Assembly (NCBI GenBank): GCA_964586285.1
Contig: CAZPHU010000151.1
Location: forward strand, 1 to 7,621
From: CAZPHU01 sp964586285
GTDB taxonomy: Bacteria > Fibrobacterota > Chitinivibrionia > Chitinivibrionales > CAYFVL01
Direction: 5' to 3'
DNA: 7,621 nt
Shown here: piece after piece, positions 1-6,790 of the stretch
Layout: the number at the start of each line of letters is the position of its first letter
Numbering within the stretch: position 1 is the first letter of the stretch
Translations under genes and position numbers: made by a program
Notes under the pieces: generated by a model
What the model was told of the DNA's origin: nothing
Seen by the model: the letters and a program-made list of their open reading frames with translations, nothing else
Databases searched by the model: none

Positions 1-89
1 AGCAAAGCACCTATTCGATATATGACTACCGCAGGTATGTGTTTGACACCAGGCTAATTTTCGAGCCCAAATTTGTGCTCAGTGAATAG
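1..89 (+). CDS. C-terminal tail of an unidentified protein (partial at left edge)
   Basis: A plus-strand frame with its first full codon at position 3 is open for 28 codons and stops at TAG 87-89. The peptide is protein-like, rich in aromatic and charged residues, with the pieces YSIYDYRRYVFDT and RLIFEPKFVLSE. The minus strand of the same stretch is broken by stops. I do not recognise the family from so short a tail. If real, the gene lies mostly outside the window and converges on the minus-strand glycosyltransferase operon. The call rests only on an open frame and composition, so a chance frame is possible. Confidence 0.35.
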   Translation, partial: QSTYSIYDYRRYVFDTRLIFEPKFVLSE

Positions 90-96
90 CCGTGTT

Positions 97-123
97 TTTT
101 AGCCGGTGGTATACTTGCTAAAA
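97..123. terminator. possible bidirectional terminator hairpin between convergent genes
   Basis: TTTTAGC (97-103) and GCTAAAA (117-123) form a 7-bp inverted repeat around a 13-nt loop. T and A tracts flank it: T at 95-96, TTT at 124-126. It sits 8 nt after the stop of the left-edge partial gene and downstream of the minus-strand operon, where a shared terminator is expected. The stem is AT-rich and weak, so this is tentative. Nothing else is evident in 124-268. Confidence 0.25.
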
Positions 124-268
124 TTTCCGGCCTGTTAGACTTAAATTAGTATGATTTGAGAAACTGTAGTCGGCTTTTGTGGTAAAGCAGGTAAGGCGGC
201 ACGCCTGGCTGCGGTGGAAATATCATGGTTCTCCCTCTCCATCAATAAGGCTGGGGCCGTTGTACAGC

Positions 269-1204
269 CTAAAGCCTGTGCGGGTTTCCTTTTTTCAGCA
301 GTATAGGCAGCAGTCTTTTGAGTAGACTCCTTTTCCATTTGGAAAAGTTACGGGGACAGTAGAATTCATCGGCCATGAAATGTTCATACTTGTCCGATCG
401 GGGTTTATCATCCGGAGGGTTGGTCAGTTGCATCTCGTGTGACTTGAGCAGCGCAATGAGTGGTATCGGCCGCGTGGTATGCGTTGAGCCGGTATCGAAG
501 CCTGTGTTAAGAATCAGATTTTTCTTTGGAACGGCGGCAAGCCCGTTGTGGCGAAATACCGCATATTGCCACTGGAAATCCCAGGTGTTTATCCGCCCGG
601 CATACGATCGCTCAAAGATTCCACTCCAGTGCCTGTGCATCTTTGCAATTGGAGTTATGCGCTCGATCTGTTTATCTTCTGCAAAGCTCGGATAGTCGGC
701 CATATCCACATCGTACTTTTCCCAGGCTCTTTTCCATGTGGCCCATCCCCAGATGTTGACATGGGGAGAGAAAAAATAGTCGTGCCGGGTTCTGCTGTTT
801 CCCTGGAAATTCGATCCGTTTACATGCATGACCTGTGTATCGTTTTCGTAGCGCAGCAGAACATGTCTGCAGAAATGAAAGAACGACTTACCGGGCAGAC
901 AGTCGTCTTCAAGGATTATACCTTTATCCACGCCGGAGAAAAACCAGTCGATGCCCGAACTCACACAGGCTCTGCATCCAAGGTTTGAGTCGTTATAGCG
1001 CAGGTGTACGTCGCATTTCCAGTCAATTTTGTCAAAGATGCTTCGGGTTTGGGCGCAAAGGCTTTGATCGCAAGGGTTGTCTGCACGCGGGCCGTCGGCA
1101 CTGATAAAGAGTTTGTCGGGCTTTACCGATCGAACCGCCTCGAAGACGCGGCTGGTAAGCTCCGGTCGATTAAACACAAGCATCAGTACAGGAATATCAA
1201 ACAT
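269..1204 (-). CDS. GT2-like glycosyltransferase ('HlpA'-type), third gene of glycan operon
   Basis: This is a 311-residue protein. Its N-terminus, with IPVLMLVFNRPE at residues 4-15 and LFISADGPR at 32-40, is the start of a nucleotide-sugar-binding Rossmann-like fold, as seen in bacterial proteins annotated 'glycosyltransferase' or 'hemolytic protein HlpA-like'. The acidic ILEDDCLP at 97-104 is the DXD-type site expected to hold the metal and sugar nucleotide. IWGWATWKRAW (151-161), WDFQWQYAVF (208-217) and NTGFDTGSTHT (233-243) are further family blocks. There is no signal peptide or membrane helix; the C-terminus is basic. It is probably cytoplasmic, at the inner face of the membrane. The ATG at 1202-1204 lies inside the end of the upstream gene (ATGTTTGA overlap, 8 nt) with only a weak Shine-Dalgarno, which suggests coupled translation. 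Donor and acceptor cannot be read from sequence. 'HlpA' is an annotation tradition and does not establish haemolysis. Confidence 0.85.
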   Translation of the reverse strand: MFDIPVLMLVFNRPELTSRVFEAVRSVKPDKLFISADGPRADNPCDQSLCAQTRSIFDKIDWKCDVHLRYNDSNLGCRACVSSGIDWFFSGVDKGIILEDDCLPGKSFFHFCRHVLLRYENDTQVMHVNGSNFQGNSRTRHDYFFSPHVNIWGWATWKRAWEKYDVDMADYPSFAEDKQIERITPIAKMHRHWSGIFERSYAGRINTWDFQWQYAVFRHNGLAAVPKKNLILNTGFDTGSTHTTRPIPLIALLKSHEMQLTNPPDDKPRSDKYEHFMADEFYCPRNFSKWKRSLLKRLLPILLKKGNPHRL

Positions 1205-1901
1205 ATTTATTTAATTTTCGGCGTAATTTGGTGAAAGTCGATGGAAAACGAGGATAAAAACGATTTTGCTTTCTATACTTGTGGAACCCGAAAGGTTTGA
1301 TTCCTTTTATTTCGGGGACTTTGATTTCGTGGGCGAAATATCTGGCGATGTCGATTCCGGCGATTTTCATGGCGTTGCTTTCAAACAGGTGTCTGTATGT
1401 CACACAAATCAGCACATCTTCATGAAGGCAGTTGCGGTCGGATTCGAATGGTATGGCGCTTTTTTCGGGAAACTCCAGAAGCCGTTTGCTTCGCAAACTA
1501 AATCCGCCGTTTCCCACGCGTTGGTAAACCCCCTCACTTGTTTTGAACGTATCATCAATGGGCCAGGGAGCCCCGATATAATCATACGAAAGAAATTCCT
1601 CACGCCACTTTCCCGGGTTCACGACAACACCGTCACGGTGAATGGTGAGGCAAAATGGTGTATCGATATAACGGTGCAGATCGTAGAGCATAAACCTGCT
1701 GTATTCGTCGAGGCTTGCTATCTTTGGGCCGCGGCAGTATTGAATGGGCGAGGGGAGATTATCGGGTTTTGTATGGGTTATCAATTTTACCTCGGCAAAG
1801 CGTATTGCTTTGCAGCAGTACATCAGAGCATCGATAGTGTCGCGGATATTGACGGATGAAACGGTTACCAGGGTGAGATCGCCAAGATGCAGTTTATTCA
1901 C
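1197..1901 (-). CDS. DUF5672-family putative glycosyltransferase, second gene of glycan operon
   Basis: This 234-residue protein matches the DUF5672 pattern, a family found in polysaccharide loci and thought to be glycosyltransferase-like. Recognisable blocks are the N-terminal strand LTLVTVSSVN (9-18), YSRFMLYDLHRYIDTPFCL (67-85), IHRDGVVVNP (87-96), YDYIGAPW (107-113 region), VGNGGFSLRS (129-138), EDVLIC (161-166) and PFGFHKY (203-209). The D90-G91 region and E161-D162 are candidate catalytic or metal sites by analogy. The start is GTG at 1899-1901, preceded by AGGAAGG at a suitable distance. GTGAATAA overlaps the methyltransferase stop by 8 nt. The last 8 nt overlap the next gene in the same way. 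The tail is basic (KLRRKLNK), consistent with membrane association. The family assignment is firm in pattern. The exact reaction is unknown. Confidence 0.8.
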   Translation of the reverse strand: MNKLHLGDLTLVTVSSVNIRDTIDALMYCCKAIRFAEVKLITHTKPDNLPSPIQYCRGPKIASLDEYSRFMLYDLHRYIDTPFCLTIHRDGVVVNPGKWREEFLSYDYIGAPWPIDDTFKTSEGVYQRVGNGGFSLRSKRLLEFPEKSAIPFESDRNCLHEDVLICVTYRHLFESNAMKIAGIDIARYFAHEIKVPEIKGIKPFGFHKYRKQNRFYPRFPSTFTKLRRKLNKYV

Positions 1902-2688
1902 CTTTTTCCTTCCTGTAAATAACCATCGTGGTCTTGGGGATTCGTCTCAGGCGGTATTTTTTGGATATTTCATTTAAATACTTATACACACCCAGGGTAT
2001 GTTTGGTATCATCTCTGTAATCGTGCCAGATGATAATTCCGCCCGGAGCCAGCATGCGAAAAGCTTTTTCGGTGTCGCTTTTTACGTAGGAGTAGGAGTG
2101 ACTTCCGTCGACAAAAATCAGATCGCATCGATTAAGAAAAGGACTTTCATCAAAAGCCTTGCTGTCCCCGAAGAGTTGAGTGATTTTGGATTCCACCGGA
2201 GTGGCTGTGTACATGAAATCCGCGTACACCGATTCGTTGAGGGCCGACTGTGATGCATCCGAATCGTCCTCGGAGCCTTTCTGGTAAAGCGCCTGCTGTT
2301 GGGGATGAAGGGTCAGGGTCGTTATCCGCGCATTCTCAGGGGAGTTGCATGCCCACAGGTAAGTGGTCCTGCCGCTTGCGGTTCCAAATTCAAACATGTT
2401 TTGGGCTTTCTTTGCCAGTACCGCCAGCACCCACGCTTCCTGATCGGATGTCGCCCCGATCGTTTCATCGCTTGCCGCGATGAACTGAACGGTCGCCTCT
2501 ACATTAAAGCCATGTTTACCGGTTTTAAAGATCGGATCGATTTGGGGCAACGAAAGCAGGGGGATCGGGTAGTTGAGATCTTTGTGGCGGCAACGGTAGT
2601 AAAGCCTGCGGTATTTATTCATTTTCGATATTGTAAGGAAAAGAAGGACGGTAGCCAGGCCGCCGTAAATTATGAAGATCACCGGCAT
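1894..2688 (-). CDS. membrane-anchored class I SAM-dependent methyltransferase, first gene of glycan operon
   Basis: The protein has 264 residues. Residues 3-20 are a hydrophobic segment followed by basic residues (KMNKYRRLYYRCRHK), so it has one N-terminal membrane anchor with the enzyme in the cytoplasm. The catalytic part is a Rossmann methyltransferase of the Methyltransf_24 type: motif I MFEFGTASGRTT at 98-109 binds SAM, the acidic/loop strand is LTLHP at 125-129, LIFVDGSHSYSYV at 190-202 is motif IV, and LAPGGIIIWHDY at 213-224 is the post-motif strand. Such enzymes often act in glycan or polysaccharide loci, which fits the two glycosyltransferases coupled downstream. I chose the ATG at 2688: an in-frame stop lies shortly upstream, and the next ATG (residue 23) would remove the anchor and has no Shine-Dalgarno. 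GGAGA sits unusually close to the chosen start, so initiation may be weak. Substrate unknown. Confidence 0.82.
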   Translation of the reverse strand: MPVIFIIYGGLATVLLFLTISKMNKYRRLYYRCRHKDLNYPIPLLSLPQIDPIFKTGKHGFNVEATVQFIAASDETIGATSDQEAWVLAVLAKKAQNMFEFGTASGRTTYLWACNSPENARITTLTLHPQQQALYQKGSEDDSDASQSALNESVYADFMYTATPVESKITQLFGDSKAFDESPFLNRCDLIFVDGSHSYSYVKSDTEKAFRMLAPGGIIIWHDYRDDTKHTLGVYKYLNEISKKYRLRRIPKTTMVIYRKEKGE

Positions 2689-2731
2689 TCTCCGAAAGAG
2701 GCGAAAGAAGATTCAGAATTAAAACCTGTAA

Positions 2732-2761
2732 AATATAATCATTTGATGAATCTTTTATCAA
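2732..2761 (-). promoter_or_regulatory. candidate sigma70-type promoter of the methyltransferase/glycosyltransferase operon
   Basis: Read on the minus strand, TTGATA (2756-2761) and TATATT (2732-2737) are separated by 18 nt, in a locally AT-rich stretch. The implied start of transcription near 2725 leaves a leader of roughly 35-40 nt before the methyltransferase ATG. Match quality is good for the -10 and fair for the -35. This is inferred by eye only. Confidence 0.4.
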
Positions 2762-2868
2762 AAACGGTTGGTTCTCAGGGCTCTGACGGTAATTTCGTCA
2801 ATACTCCAGGATTTATTTGGGTTTATGCGGTTGCTCGCACAGAGTTGAATTCTACTTTTGAATTATCT

Positions 2869-2950
2869 ATGCCTGAAAAGTTTCCAGGTGCCGTTTAAGG
2901 TGTCGATTCATGCCTGAAAAGTTTTCAGGTGCCCGTTAAAGGTGTTAATT
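2869..2950. repeat. two tandem 41-bp units, each with a 17-bp palindrome
   Basis: Units at 2869-2909 and 2910-2950 share their first 24 nt with one difference, and their remainders are similar with small shifts. Each carries a palindrome. In unit 2 it is CCTGAAAAGTTTTCAGG (2913-2929), with perfect 8-nt arms around one central base. In unit 1 (2872-2888) the same element has one arm mismatch. The pair lies about 110 nt upstream of the operon's candidate -35 and about 380 nt upstream of recQ. It could be a double operator for a dimeric regulator, a small hairpin repeat of a dispersed family, or a remnant of a mobile element. No function is shown. Confidence 0.6.
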
Positions 2951-3220
2951 TGCGCCCTCGAAACTTAAAATAACACGACCGGTGTGCTGCTACCGGTATC
3001 AGAAGCTTTTCCGGGCTCCAGCCCATTATGTCCATTTCAGCCGAAATATGTAGTAGGTGCTTAAGAGGCCCCCAACCCCTCACGCTGTCAGGCAACCATA
3101 CGAAGAGATTCAGACAATGAGTTCATCACAACGAAAAAAGTTATATTGAGAGGAAAAACGCGGAAGAGTCGACATATATAAAGATACAGCAGGCCCTAAG
3201 TCCGGCAAAGGCACGCTTTT

Positions 3221-3250
3221 TTGACGAAGATCTGTCTACTCGTCTTTTAT
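3221..3250 (+). promoter_or_regulatory. weak candidate promoter for recQ
   Basis: TTGACG (3221-3226) is a good -35 match, but the paired -10, TTTTAT (3245-3250), matches only 4 of 6 positions at 18-nt spacing. It would give a leader of about 70 nt. It is the best pair I found in the spacer, but it is tentative. Confidence 0.2.
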
Positions 3251-3314
3251 CGATCTTACTCTCATCATTCCGAGAGACCGAATAGCCAAGAGGCCGGAAG
3301 GCATCATCAACACG

Positions 3315-3321
3315 AAAGGAG
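3315..3321 (+). promoter_or_regulatory. Shine-Dalgarno site fixing the recQ start
   Basis: AAAGGAG, followed by a 7-nt spacer, precedes the ATG at 3329. This rules out the in-frame TTG at 3221, whose extra 36 residues are low-complexity, rich in His/Arg/Ser, and unlike any RecQ N-terminus. Confidence 0.85.
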
Positions 3322-3328
3322 ATTCATA

Positions 3329-5257
3329 ATGAGTCGGTTCAGCACGTCGGATCTGCAAGCGAGTCTTAAATCAACCTTCGGGTTCACCGATTTCAAGAAG
3401 GGGCAGCAAGAGGTTGTCCAGAAGGTTTTGGCCGGACAATCGGTCGCGGCCATTTTCCCAACCGGTGCCGGCAAGTCACTTTGCTATCAGCTGCCCGCGA
3501 CGATGCTTGCGGGCATCACTCTGGTTGTCTCTCCGCTTTTATCCCTGATGCATGATCAGCTTCGGTTCTTATGTGATCACGGTATAGCGGCCGCGTCGCT
3601 GGACTCGACCCTTAGCCGGGAGCAGTATCACGACGTGCTTTCCAGGGCCGAAAACGGGGAGCTTAAGGTGCTCATGATTTCGGTGGAGAGGTTTGGAAAC
3701 GAGCGATTCAGAAATCATCTGGCCAGGATGAATATCTCGCTGATGGTTGTGGATGAAGCGCACTGCATATCCGAATGGGGACATAATTTCCGTCCCGAAT
3801 ATTTAAAGCTTCCAGACTACAGAAAAGAGTTTTCGATCAAACAGACTCTGCTTCTAACCGCTACGGCTACGAAAACCGTTGCCCAGGATATGTGCAGCAA
3901 GTTTGAAATCGCCCCCCAAAACCTGGTCGGCACCGGATTTTACCGAAATAATCTGCATATCCTGGTGCATCCTGTCAAAGAGGAAGACAAGGTTTCGCTT
4001 CTGGTAAAGAATCTAAAAGACGGCGCGTGGAAACTTCCCGCGATTATCTACGTGACGCTTCAGAAGAGTGCCGAGCGTGTTGCACAGGAGCTTAACAACG
4101 CGGGGATTGGAGCCTGGGCGTATCATGCCGGATTAAAAAACGAGCAGCGGGTTCAAATACAAAATGATTTCATGGACGGCAAGATCAACTGTGTGGTTGC
4201 GACGATCGCCTTTGGAATGGGAATCGACAAGAGTGATATCCGCTCCATTGTTCATTTTGACCTTCCCAAATCGATCGAGGGCTACAGTCAGGAGATCGGC
4301 CGGGCGGGCCGTGACGGCCTGCAATCATCATGCATCCTCTTTGCAAACGAGAGCGGTACGGCGGTGCTGCGAAATTTTGTTTACGGCGACACGCCGGAAA
4401 AAGAGTCTTTGCGCATGCTTCTGGAGCAGATAAAGCGTGCCGGTGCGCTTTGGGAGGTGCGGCTTACGGCTCTTAGTAACGAGACAAATATCAGGCAGCT
4501 TCCTCTGAAAACGGCTCTGGTGTATCTTGAGATGGAAGGTGTTCTGGCGTCGATGTACAGCTATTTCAGCGAATACAGGTTTAAGACCCCGTTGAGCGGT
4601 GCACAGATACTCAGCAGGTTTTCGGGCGAGAAAGCCGATTTTTTAAAAAAGCTTCTCAAATACGCCCAGCCCAGGAAAACCTGGATCGATATCGATCTGT
4701 CTCGGTTTGCACTGGAGTGTGGGTATGAGCGCAAAAGGGCGGTGGCCGCACTGGAGTATCTTGACGGGCAAGGGTTGATCGAGCTTGATGTGAAGCAGGC
4801 GGTGGATGTATATAAGGTGCTTGGGCCCGGCTTTGATGTAGAGCATTTGACCGATAAGATTCACTCCATGTTTCAGAAAAACGAAAAGTATCAGATCAAA
4901 AGGATATCTGAGATGATCGATTTTTTTCAGAATGAAAGCTGTCTGTCTTTTAAGCTTGCCGGATATTTCGGTGAGGATATTACTAAGGAGAATTGTGGTC
5001 ACTGTTCGGTTTGCACAGTAAAGCCCGTGAAGATGGAAGCCGCGCCGAATCGAGCGCCTCTGTCCTCATACGATCTGAAACATCTCACCGCCGGTATACG
5101 TGAGGCGGCAAAGCAGAGCGCAACTCCTAAACTTGTCACCAAGTTTCTTTGCGGCATATCAACACCGCTATTTACCAAAGTAAAGGCCAAAAAGATGCCC
5201 GGGTTTGGAATGCTGGAGAAGTATCCTTTCGAGGAGGTACTTGAGGCGGTATCTTAG
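3329..5257 (+). CDS. recQ: RecQ-family ATP-dependent DNA helicase (long-insert subclass)
   Basis: This 642-residue protein is a superfamily 2, 3'-5' DNA helicase that unwinds forked or recombination intermediates in repair. In order: motif 0 FGFTDFKKGQ (17-26); Walker A PTGAGKS (44-50) for ATP; VVSPLLSLMHDQ (66-77); DEAH at 142-145 followed by the RecQ aromatic loop CISEWGHNFRPEY; TATAT (177-181); motif IV IIYVTLQKSAERV (239-251); motif V ATIAFGMGIDK (291-301); motif VI QEIGRAGRDG (321-330) with the arginine finger. Zinc ligands are C538, C556, C559 and C562. About 207 residues separate motif VI from the first zinc cysteine. In E. coli RecQ (609 aa) the gap is roughly 50. The insert looks winged-helix-like (for example YERKRAVAALEYLDGQGLIE). 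No canonical HRDC domain is evident; the tail ends TKFLCGISTPLF...PGFGMLEKYPFEEVL. I recognise this layout as a second RecQ subclass seen in other bacteria. All catalytic residues are present, so it should be active. Confidence 0.93.
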   Translation: MSRFSTSDLQASLKSTFGFTDFKKGQQEVVQKVLAGQSVAAIFPTGAGKSLCYQLPATMLAGITLVVSPLLSLMHDQLRFLCDHGIAAASLDSTLSREQYHDVLSRAENGELKVLMISVERFGNERFRNHLARMNISLMVVDEAHCISEWGHNFRPEYLKLPDYRKEFSIKQTLLLTATATKTVAQDMCSKFEIAPQNLVGTGFYRNNLHILVHPVKEEDKVSLLVKNLKDGAWKLPAIIYVTLQKSAERVAQELNNAGIGAWAYHAGLKNEQRVQIQNDFMDGKINCVVATIAFGMGIDKSDIRSIVHFDLPKSIEGYSQEIGRAGRDGLQSSCILFANESGTAVLRNFVYGDTPEKESLRMLLEQIKRAGALWEVRLTALSNETNIRQLPLKTALVYLEMEGVLASMYSYFSEYRFKTPLSGAQILSRFSGEKADFLKKLLKYAQPRKTWIDIDLSRFALECGYERKRAVAALEYLDGQGLIELDVKQAVDVYKVLGPGFDVEHLTDKIHSMFQKNEKYQIKRISEMIDFFQNESCLSFKLAGYFGEDITKENCGHCSVCTVKPVKMEAAPNRAPLSSYDLKHLTAGIREAAKQSATPKLVTKFLCGISTPLFTKVKAKKMPGFGMLEKYPFEEVLEAVS

Positions 5258-5362
5258 GCAGACGAGTCGTTTAATATAACGATGGGCCTGGAGGTGTGCT
5301 GTTAGACCCGCAGCAATACTTTTACTAATCATAGATAACTTTTTTGATAGGAAAGTCGCAAA

Positions 5363-6412
5363 ATGCCGGATCCATATAAACAGGCTGCTTTGCTTGGCAG
5401 GGGAGTGAATTTCGGAAACCTTCTGGATGCTCCACGGGAGGGGGCCTGGTCGATTGACGGGGTGGTTATCGAGGAGTCACATTTCGATCTGGCAAAAGAG
5501 GCAGGGTTTGAATCGGTGCGTATACCGGTGTGCTTCTCCGCCCACGCCCTGGAAAGCTCGCCATACACGATAAGCCGCGCATTCATGGAGCGGGTTGATC
5601 GGGTCGTGAACTGGGGACTGGGCAAGGGGCTTCGTGTAGTGCTGGATTTACATCACTACAATGAACTCTATAAATCCCCCTTAAAGCATCATGACCGGTT
5701 TATCGCCCTGTGGCACCAGATCGCCCAATGGTTCAAAGACTATCCGGAACAGCTGTACTATGAATTGCTCAATGAGCCGCAGGAGCAGTTGACGGTAGAG
5801 ATCTGGAATGAACTTCTCAAAGATTGTCTGGATGCTGTTCGGGCGATCGATTCATTCCGTACGGTCGTGATAGACTGTGCCCACTGGGGGAATATAGTGG
5901 GGTTGAAAGGCCTGAAAATCCCCGATGAAGAAACAAATGCGATTGTAAGTTATCATTTCTATGCGCCTACGCTCTTTACGTTTCAGGGCCAGAGCTGGAT
6001 GCCGCCCGACTGGCGGGCACGAGGTGTTGTCTGGCCCGGTCCACCGCCCTCTCCTGTACAGCCGCCTGCGGGTGCCGAGCAGTGGGTTGTGCAGTGGTTT
6101 GATGCATATAACAACGAAAAGGATCCCCAAAAAAATCCTTGCAGTCCCCGGACTGTGTGCGAAGAGATCGGCTTTACCCTGGAGTGGGCTAAACAAAACG
6201 GTCGTCCGCTGTGGATGGGGGAGTTTACCGCACAAAACGGAGCGGATGAGGTCTCGCGCGCCAACTGGCTGCGATGTGTCCGCGGGGAGCTGGAGAAAAA
6301 CGGTATAGGATGGTCCTTTTGGACACTGCTTTCTGATGCGGGAAGTTATCTGTACGACATAAAGAAGAGGCGATGGAACACGAACCTGCTCTCGGCACTG
6401 GGACTGGCGTGA
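5363..6412 (+). CDS. glycoside hydrolase family 5 (cellulase/endoglucanase-like), no signal peptide
   Basis: The protein has 349 residues and is essentially one (beta/alpha)8 domain. The usual GH5 conserved set can be matched: R53 (SVRIP), H97-H98 (LDLHHYN), N137 and acid/base E138 (YYELLNEPQ), H198 and Y200 (SYHFYAP), nucleophile E287 (WMGEFTAQNG) and W320 (WSFWTLL). GH5 enzymes hydrolyse beta-1,4-glucans, mannans or related beta-glucosides with retention of configuration. The substrate cannot be read from these motifs. The N-terminus MPDPYKQAALLGRGVNFGN has no hydrophobic stretch and the fold begins almost at once, so as written the enzyme is cytoplasmic. It may cut imported oligosaccharides, or leave by a route not seen here. 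A proline-rich loop (PGPPPSPVQPPAG, 225-237) interrupts the barrel after strand 6. The start is set by AGGAAAG (5349-5355), 7 nt before ATG. It lies 105 bp after recQ in the same direction, with no functional link. Confidence 0.9.
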   Translation: MPDPYKQAALLGRGVNFGNLLDAPREGAWSIDGVVIEESHFDLAKEAGFESVRIPVCFSAHALESSPYTISRAFMERVDRVVNWGLGKGLRVVLDLHHYNELYKSPLKHHDRFIALWHQIAQWFKDYPEQLYYELLNEPQEQLTVEIWNELLKDCLDAVRAIDSFRTVVIDCAHWGNIVGLKGLKIPDEETNAIVSYHFYAPTLFTFQGQSWMPPDWRARGVVWPGPPPSPVQPPAGAEQWVVQWFDAYNNEKDPQKNPCSPRTVCEEIGFTLEWAKQNGRPLWMGEFTAQNGADEVSRANWLRCVRGELEKNGIGWSFWTLLSDAGSYLYDIKKRRWNTNLLSALGLA

Positions 6413-6502
6413 TTTGGGGGTGCCCCGGCCCCTTTGCCCAATGCCGTTGCGTTAAGCTCGACATTTGCGCCATCCCTGACAAACGCACCCCTCCCAGCCT
6501 CC

Positions 6503-6790
6503 GTGCGCCAAGGAAAGCTTGGTGCCTCTAGCAAGGTGAGAGTCCTTGCCGAGAAAGGTCTAACCAACCACTCGTACCGAGTGTTGCATACAGAAAGGAG
6601 GTAGTGAGCGTATGAAGTACAGGCGCAACTGACGGTTGATCCCACAGGAGCGGCTTCATCGTTCAACTAACTATCGAACAATTTGTATGAAGCGTACACA
6701 GGGAACCATATAGGCCACAGGACAGACCGCACTGTCTGAAGCCTGCGACAGCCTCGTTAGGATATAACATCTGATATCCCGTACCAGACA
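6503..6790 (+). mobile_element. group II intron, 5' fragment (domain I start); right end approximate
   Basis: The fragment begins with GTGCGCC (6503-6509), the consensus 5' end of bacterial group II introns. A run of hairpins typical of domain I follows: GCGCCAAG/CTTGGTGC closing on GAAAG; GCAAGG/CCTTGC (inside TAGCAAGGTGAGAGTCCTTGCCGAG); ACTCG/CGAGT; CAGAC/GTCTG; and GGATAT/ATATCC just before CCCGTACC at 6778-6784. The 6 nt before the junction, GCCTCC (6497-6502), can pair with GGAGGT at 6597-6602, as an IBS1-EBS1 contact would. No reverse transcriptase/maturase frame, no domain V hairpin and no 3' end occur in the rest of the window, so this copy is truncated. The sequence becomes AT-rich after about 6790. 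Type assignment is confident. The right boundary and intron class are not. Confidence 0.7.

Larger units (their letters stand above)
2951..3328. other. 380-bp intergenic region upstream of recQ
   Basis: I find no convincing gene here. Two small hairpins are visible: ACCGGT 2978-2983 with ACCGGT 2992-2997 (8-nt loop), and GGGC 3013-3016 with GCCC 3021-3024. A plus-strand frame at 3121-3285 is open for 54 codons and reads like protein (for example ALSPAKARFFDEDLSTRLL). It has no ATG, GTG or TTG start, and the codon before it is a stop, so it is at best a remnant. Confidence 0.5.

Noticed and set aside
2689..2898. Plus-strand open frame (part of 2299-2898) ending in SMPEKFPGAV over the operon's upstream region
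   Set aside because: Most of the frame is antisense to the methyltransferase, and its end simply translates the palindromic repeat. There is no ribosome site and no recognisable domain.
2869..2950. CRISPR-like repeat-spacer structure
   Set aside because: There are only two units in direct tandem, with no unique spacers of constant length and no cas genes nearby.
3221..3328. Longer RecQ N-terminus from the TTG at 3221
   Set aside because: A strong Shine-Dalgarno at 3315-3321 and the normal RecQ N-terminus place the start at 3329.
5297..5315. TGCTG/CAGCA hairpin after recQ as a terminator
   Set aside because: It has only 5 bp with a 9-nt loop and no clear T run afterwards (ATACTTTTAC), so I cannot tell it from chance.
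6413..6450. GC-rich GGGGGTGCCCCGGCCCC-TTT as a terminator of the GH5 gene
   Set aside because: Only a 4-bp G/C stem with a 3-nt T tract can be drawn; alternative pairings compete, so it is too weak to list.
6346..6666. Minus-strand frame of 106 codons spanning the end of the GH5 gene and the intron start
   Set aside because: It crosses the GH5 3' end, a GC-rich spacer and a structured intron RNA. It has no domain and is explained as a chance frame in GC-rich DNA.
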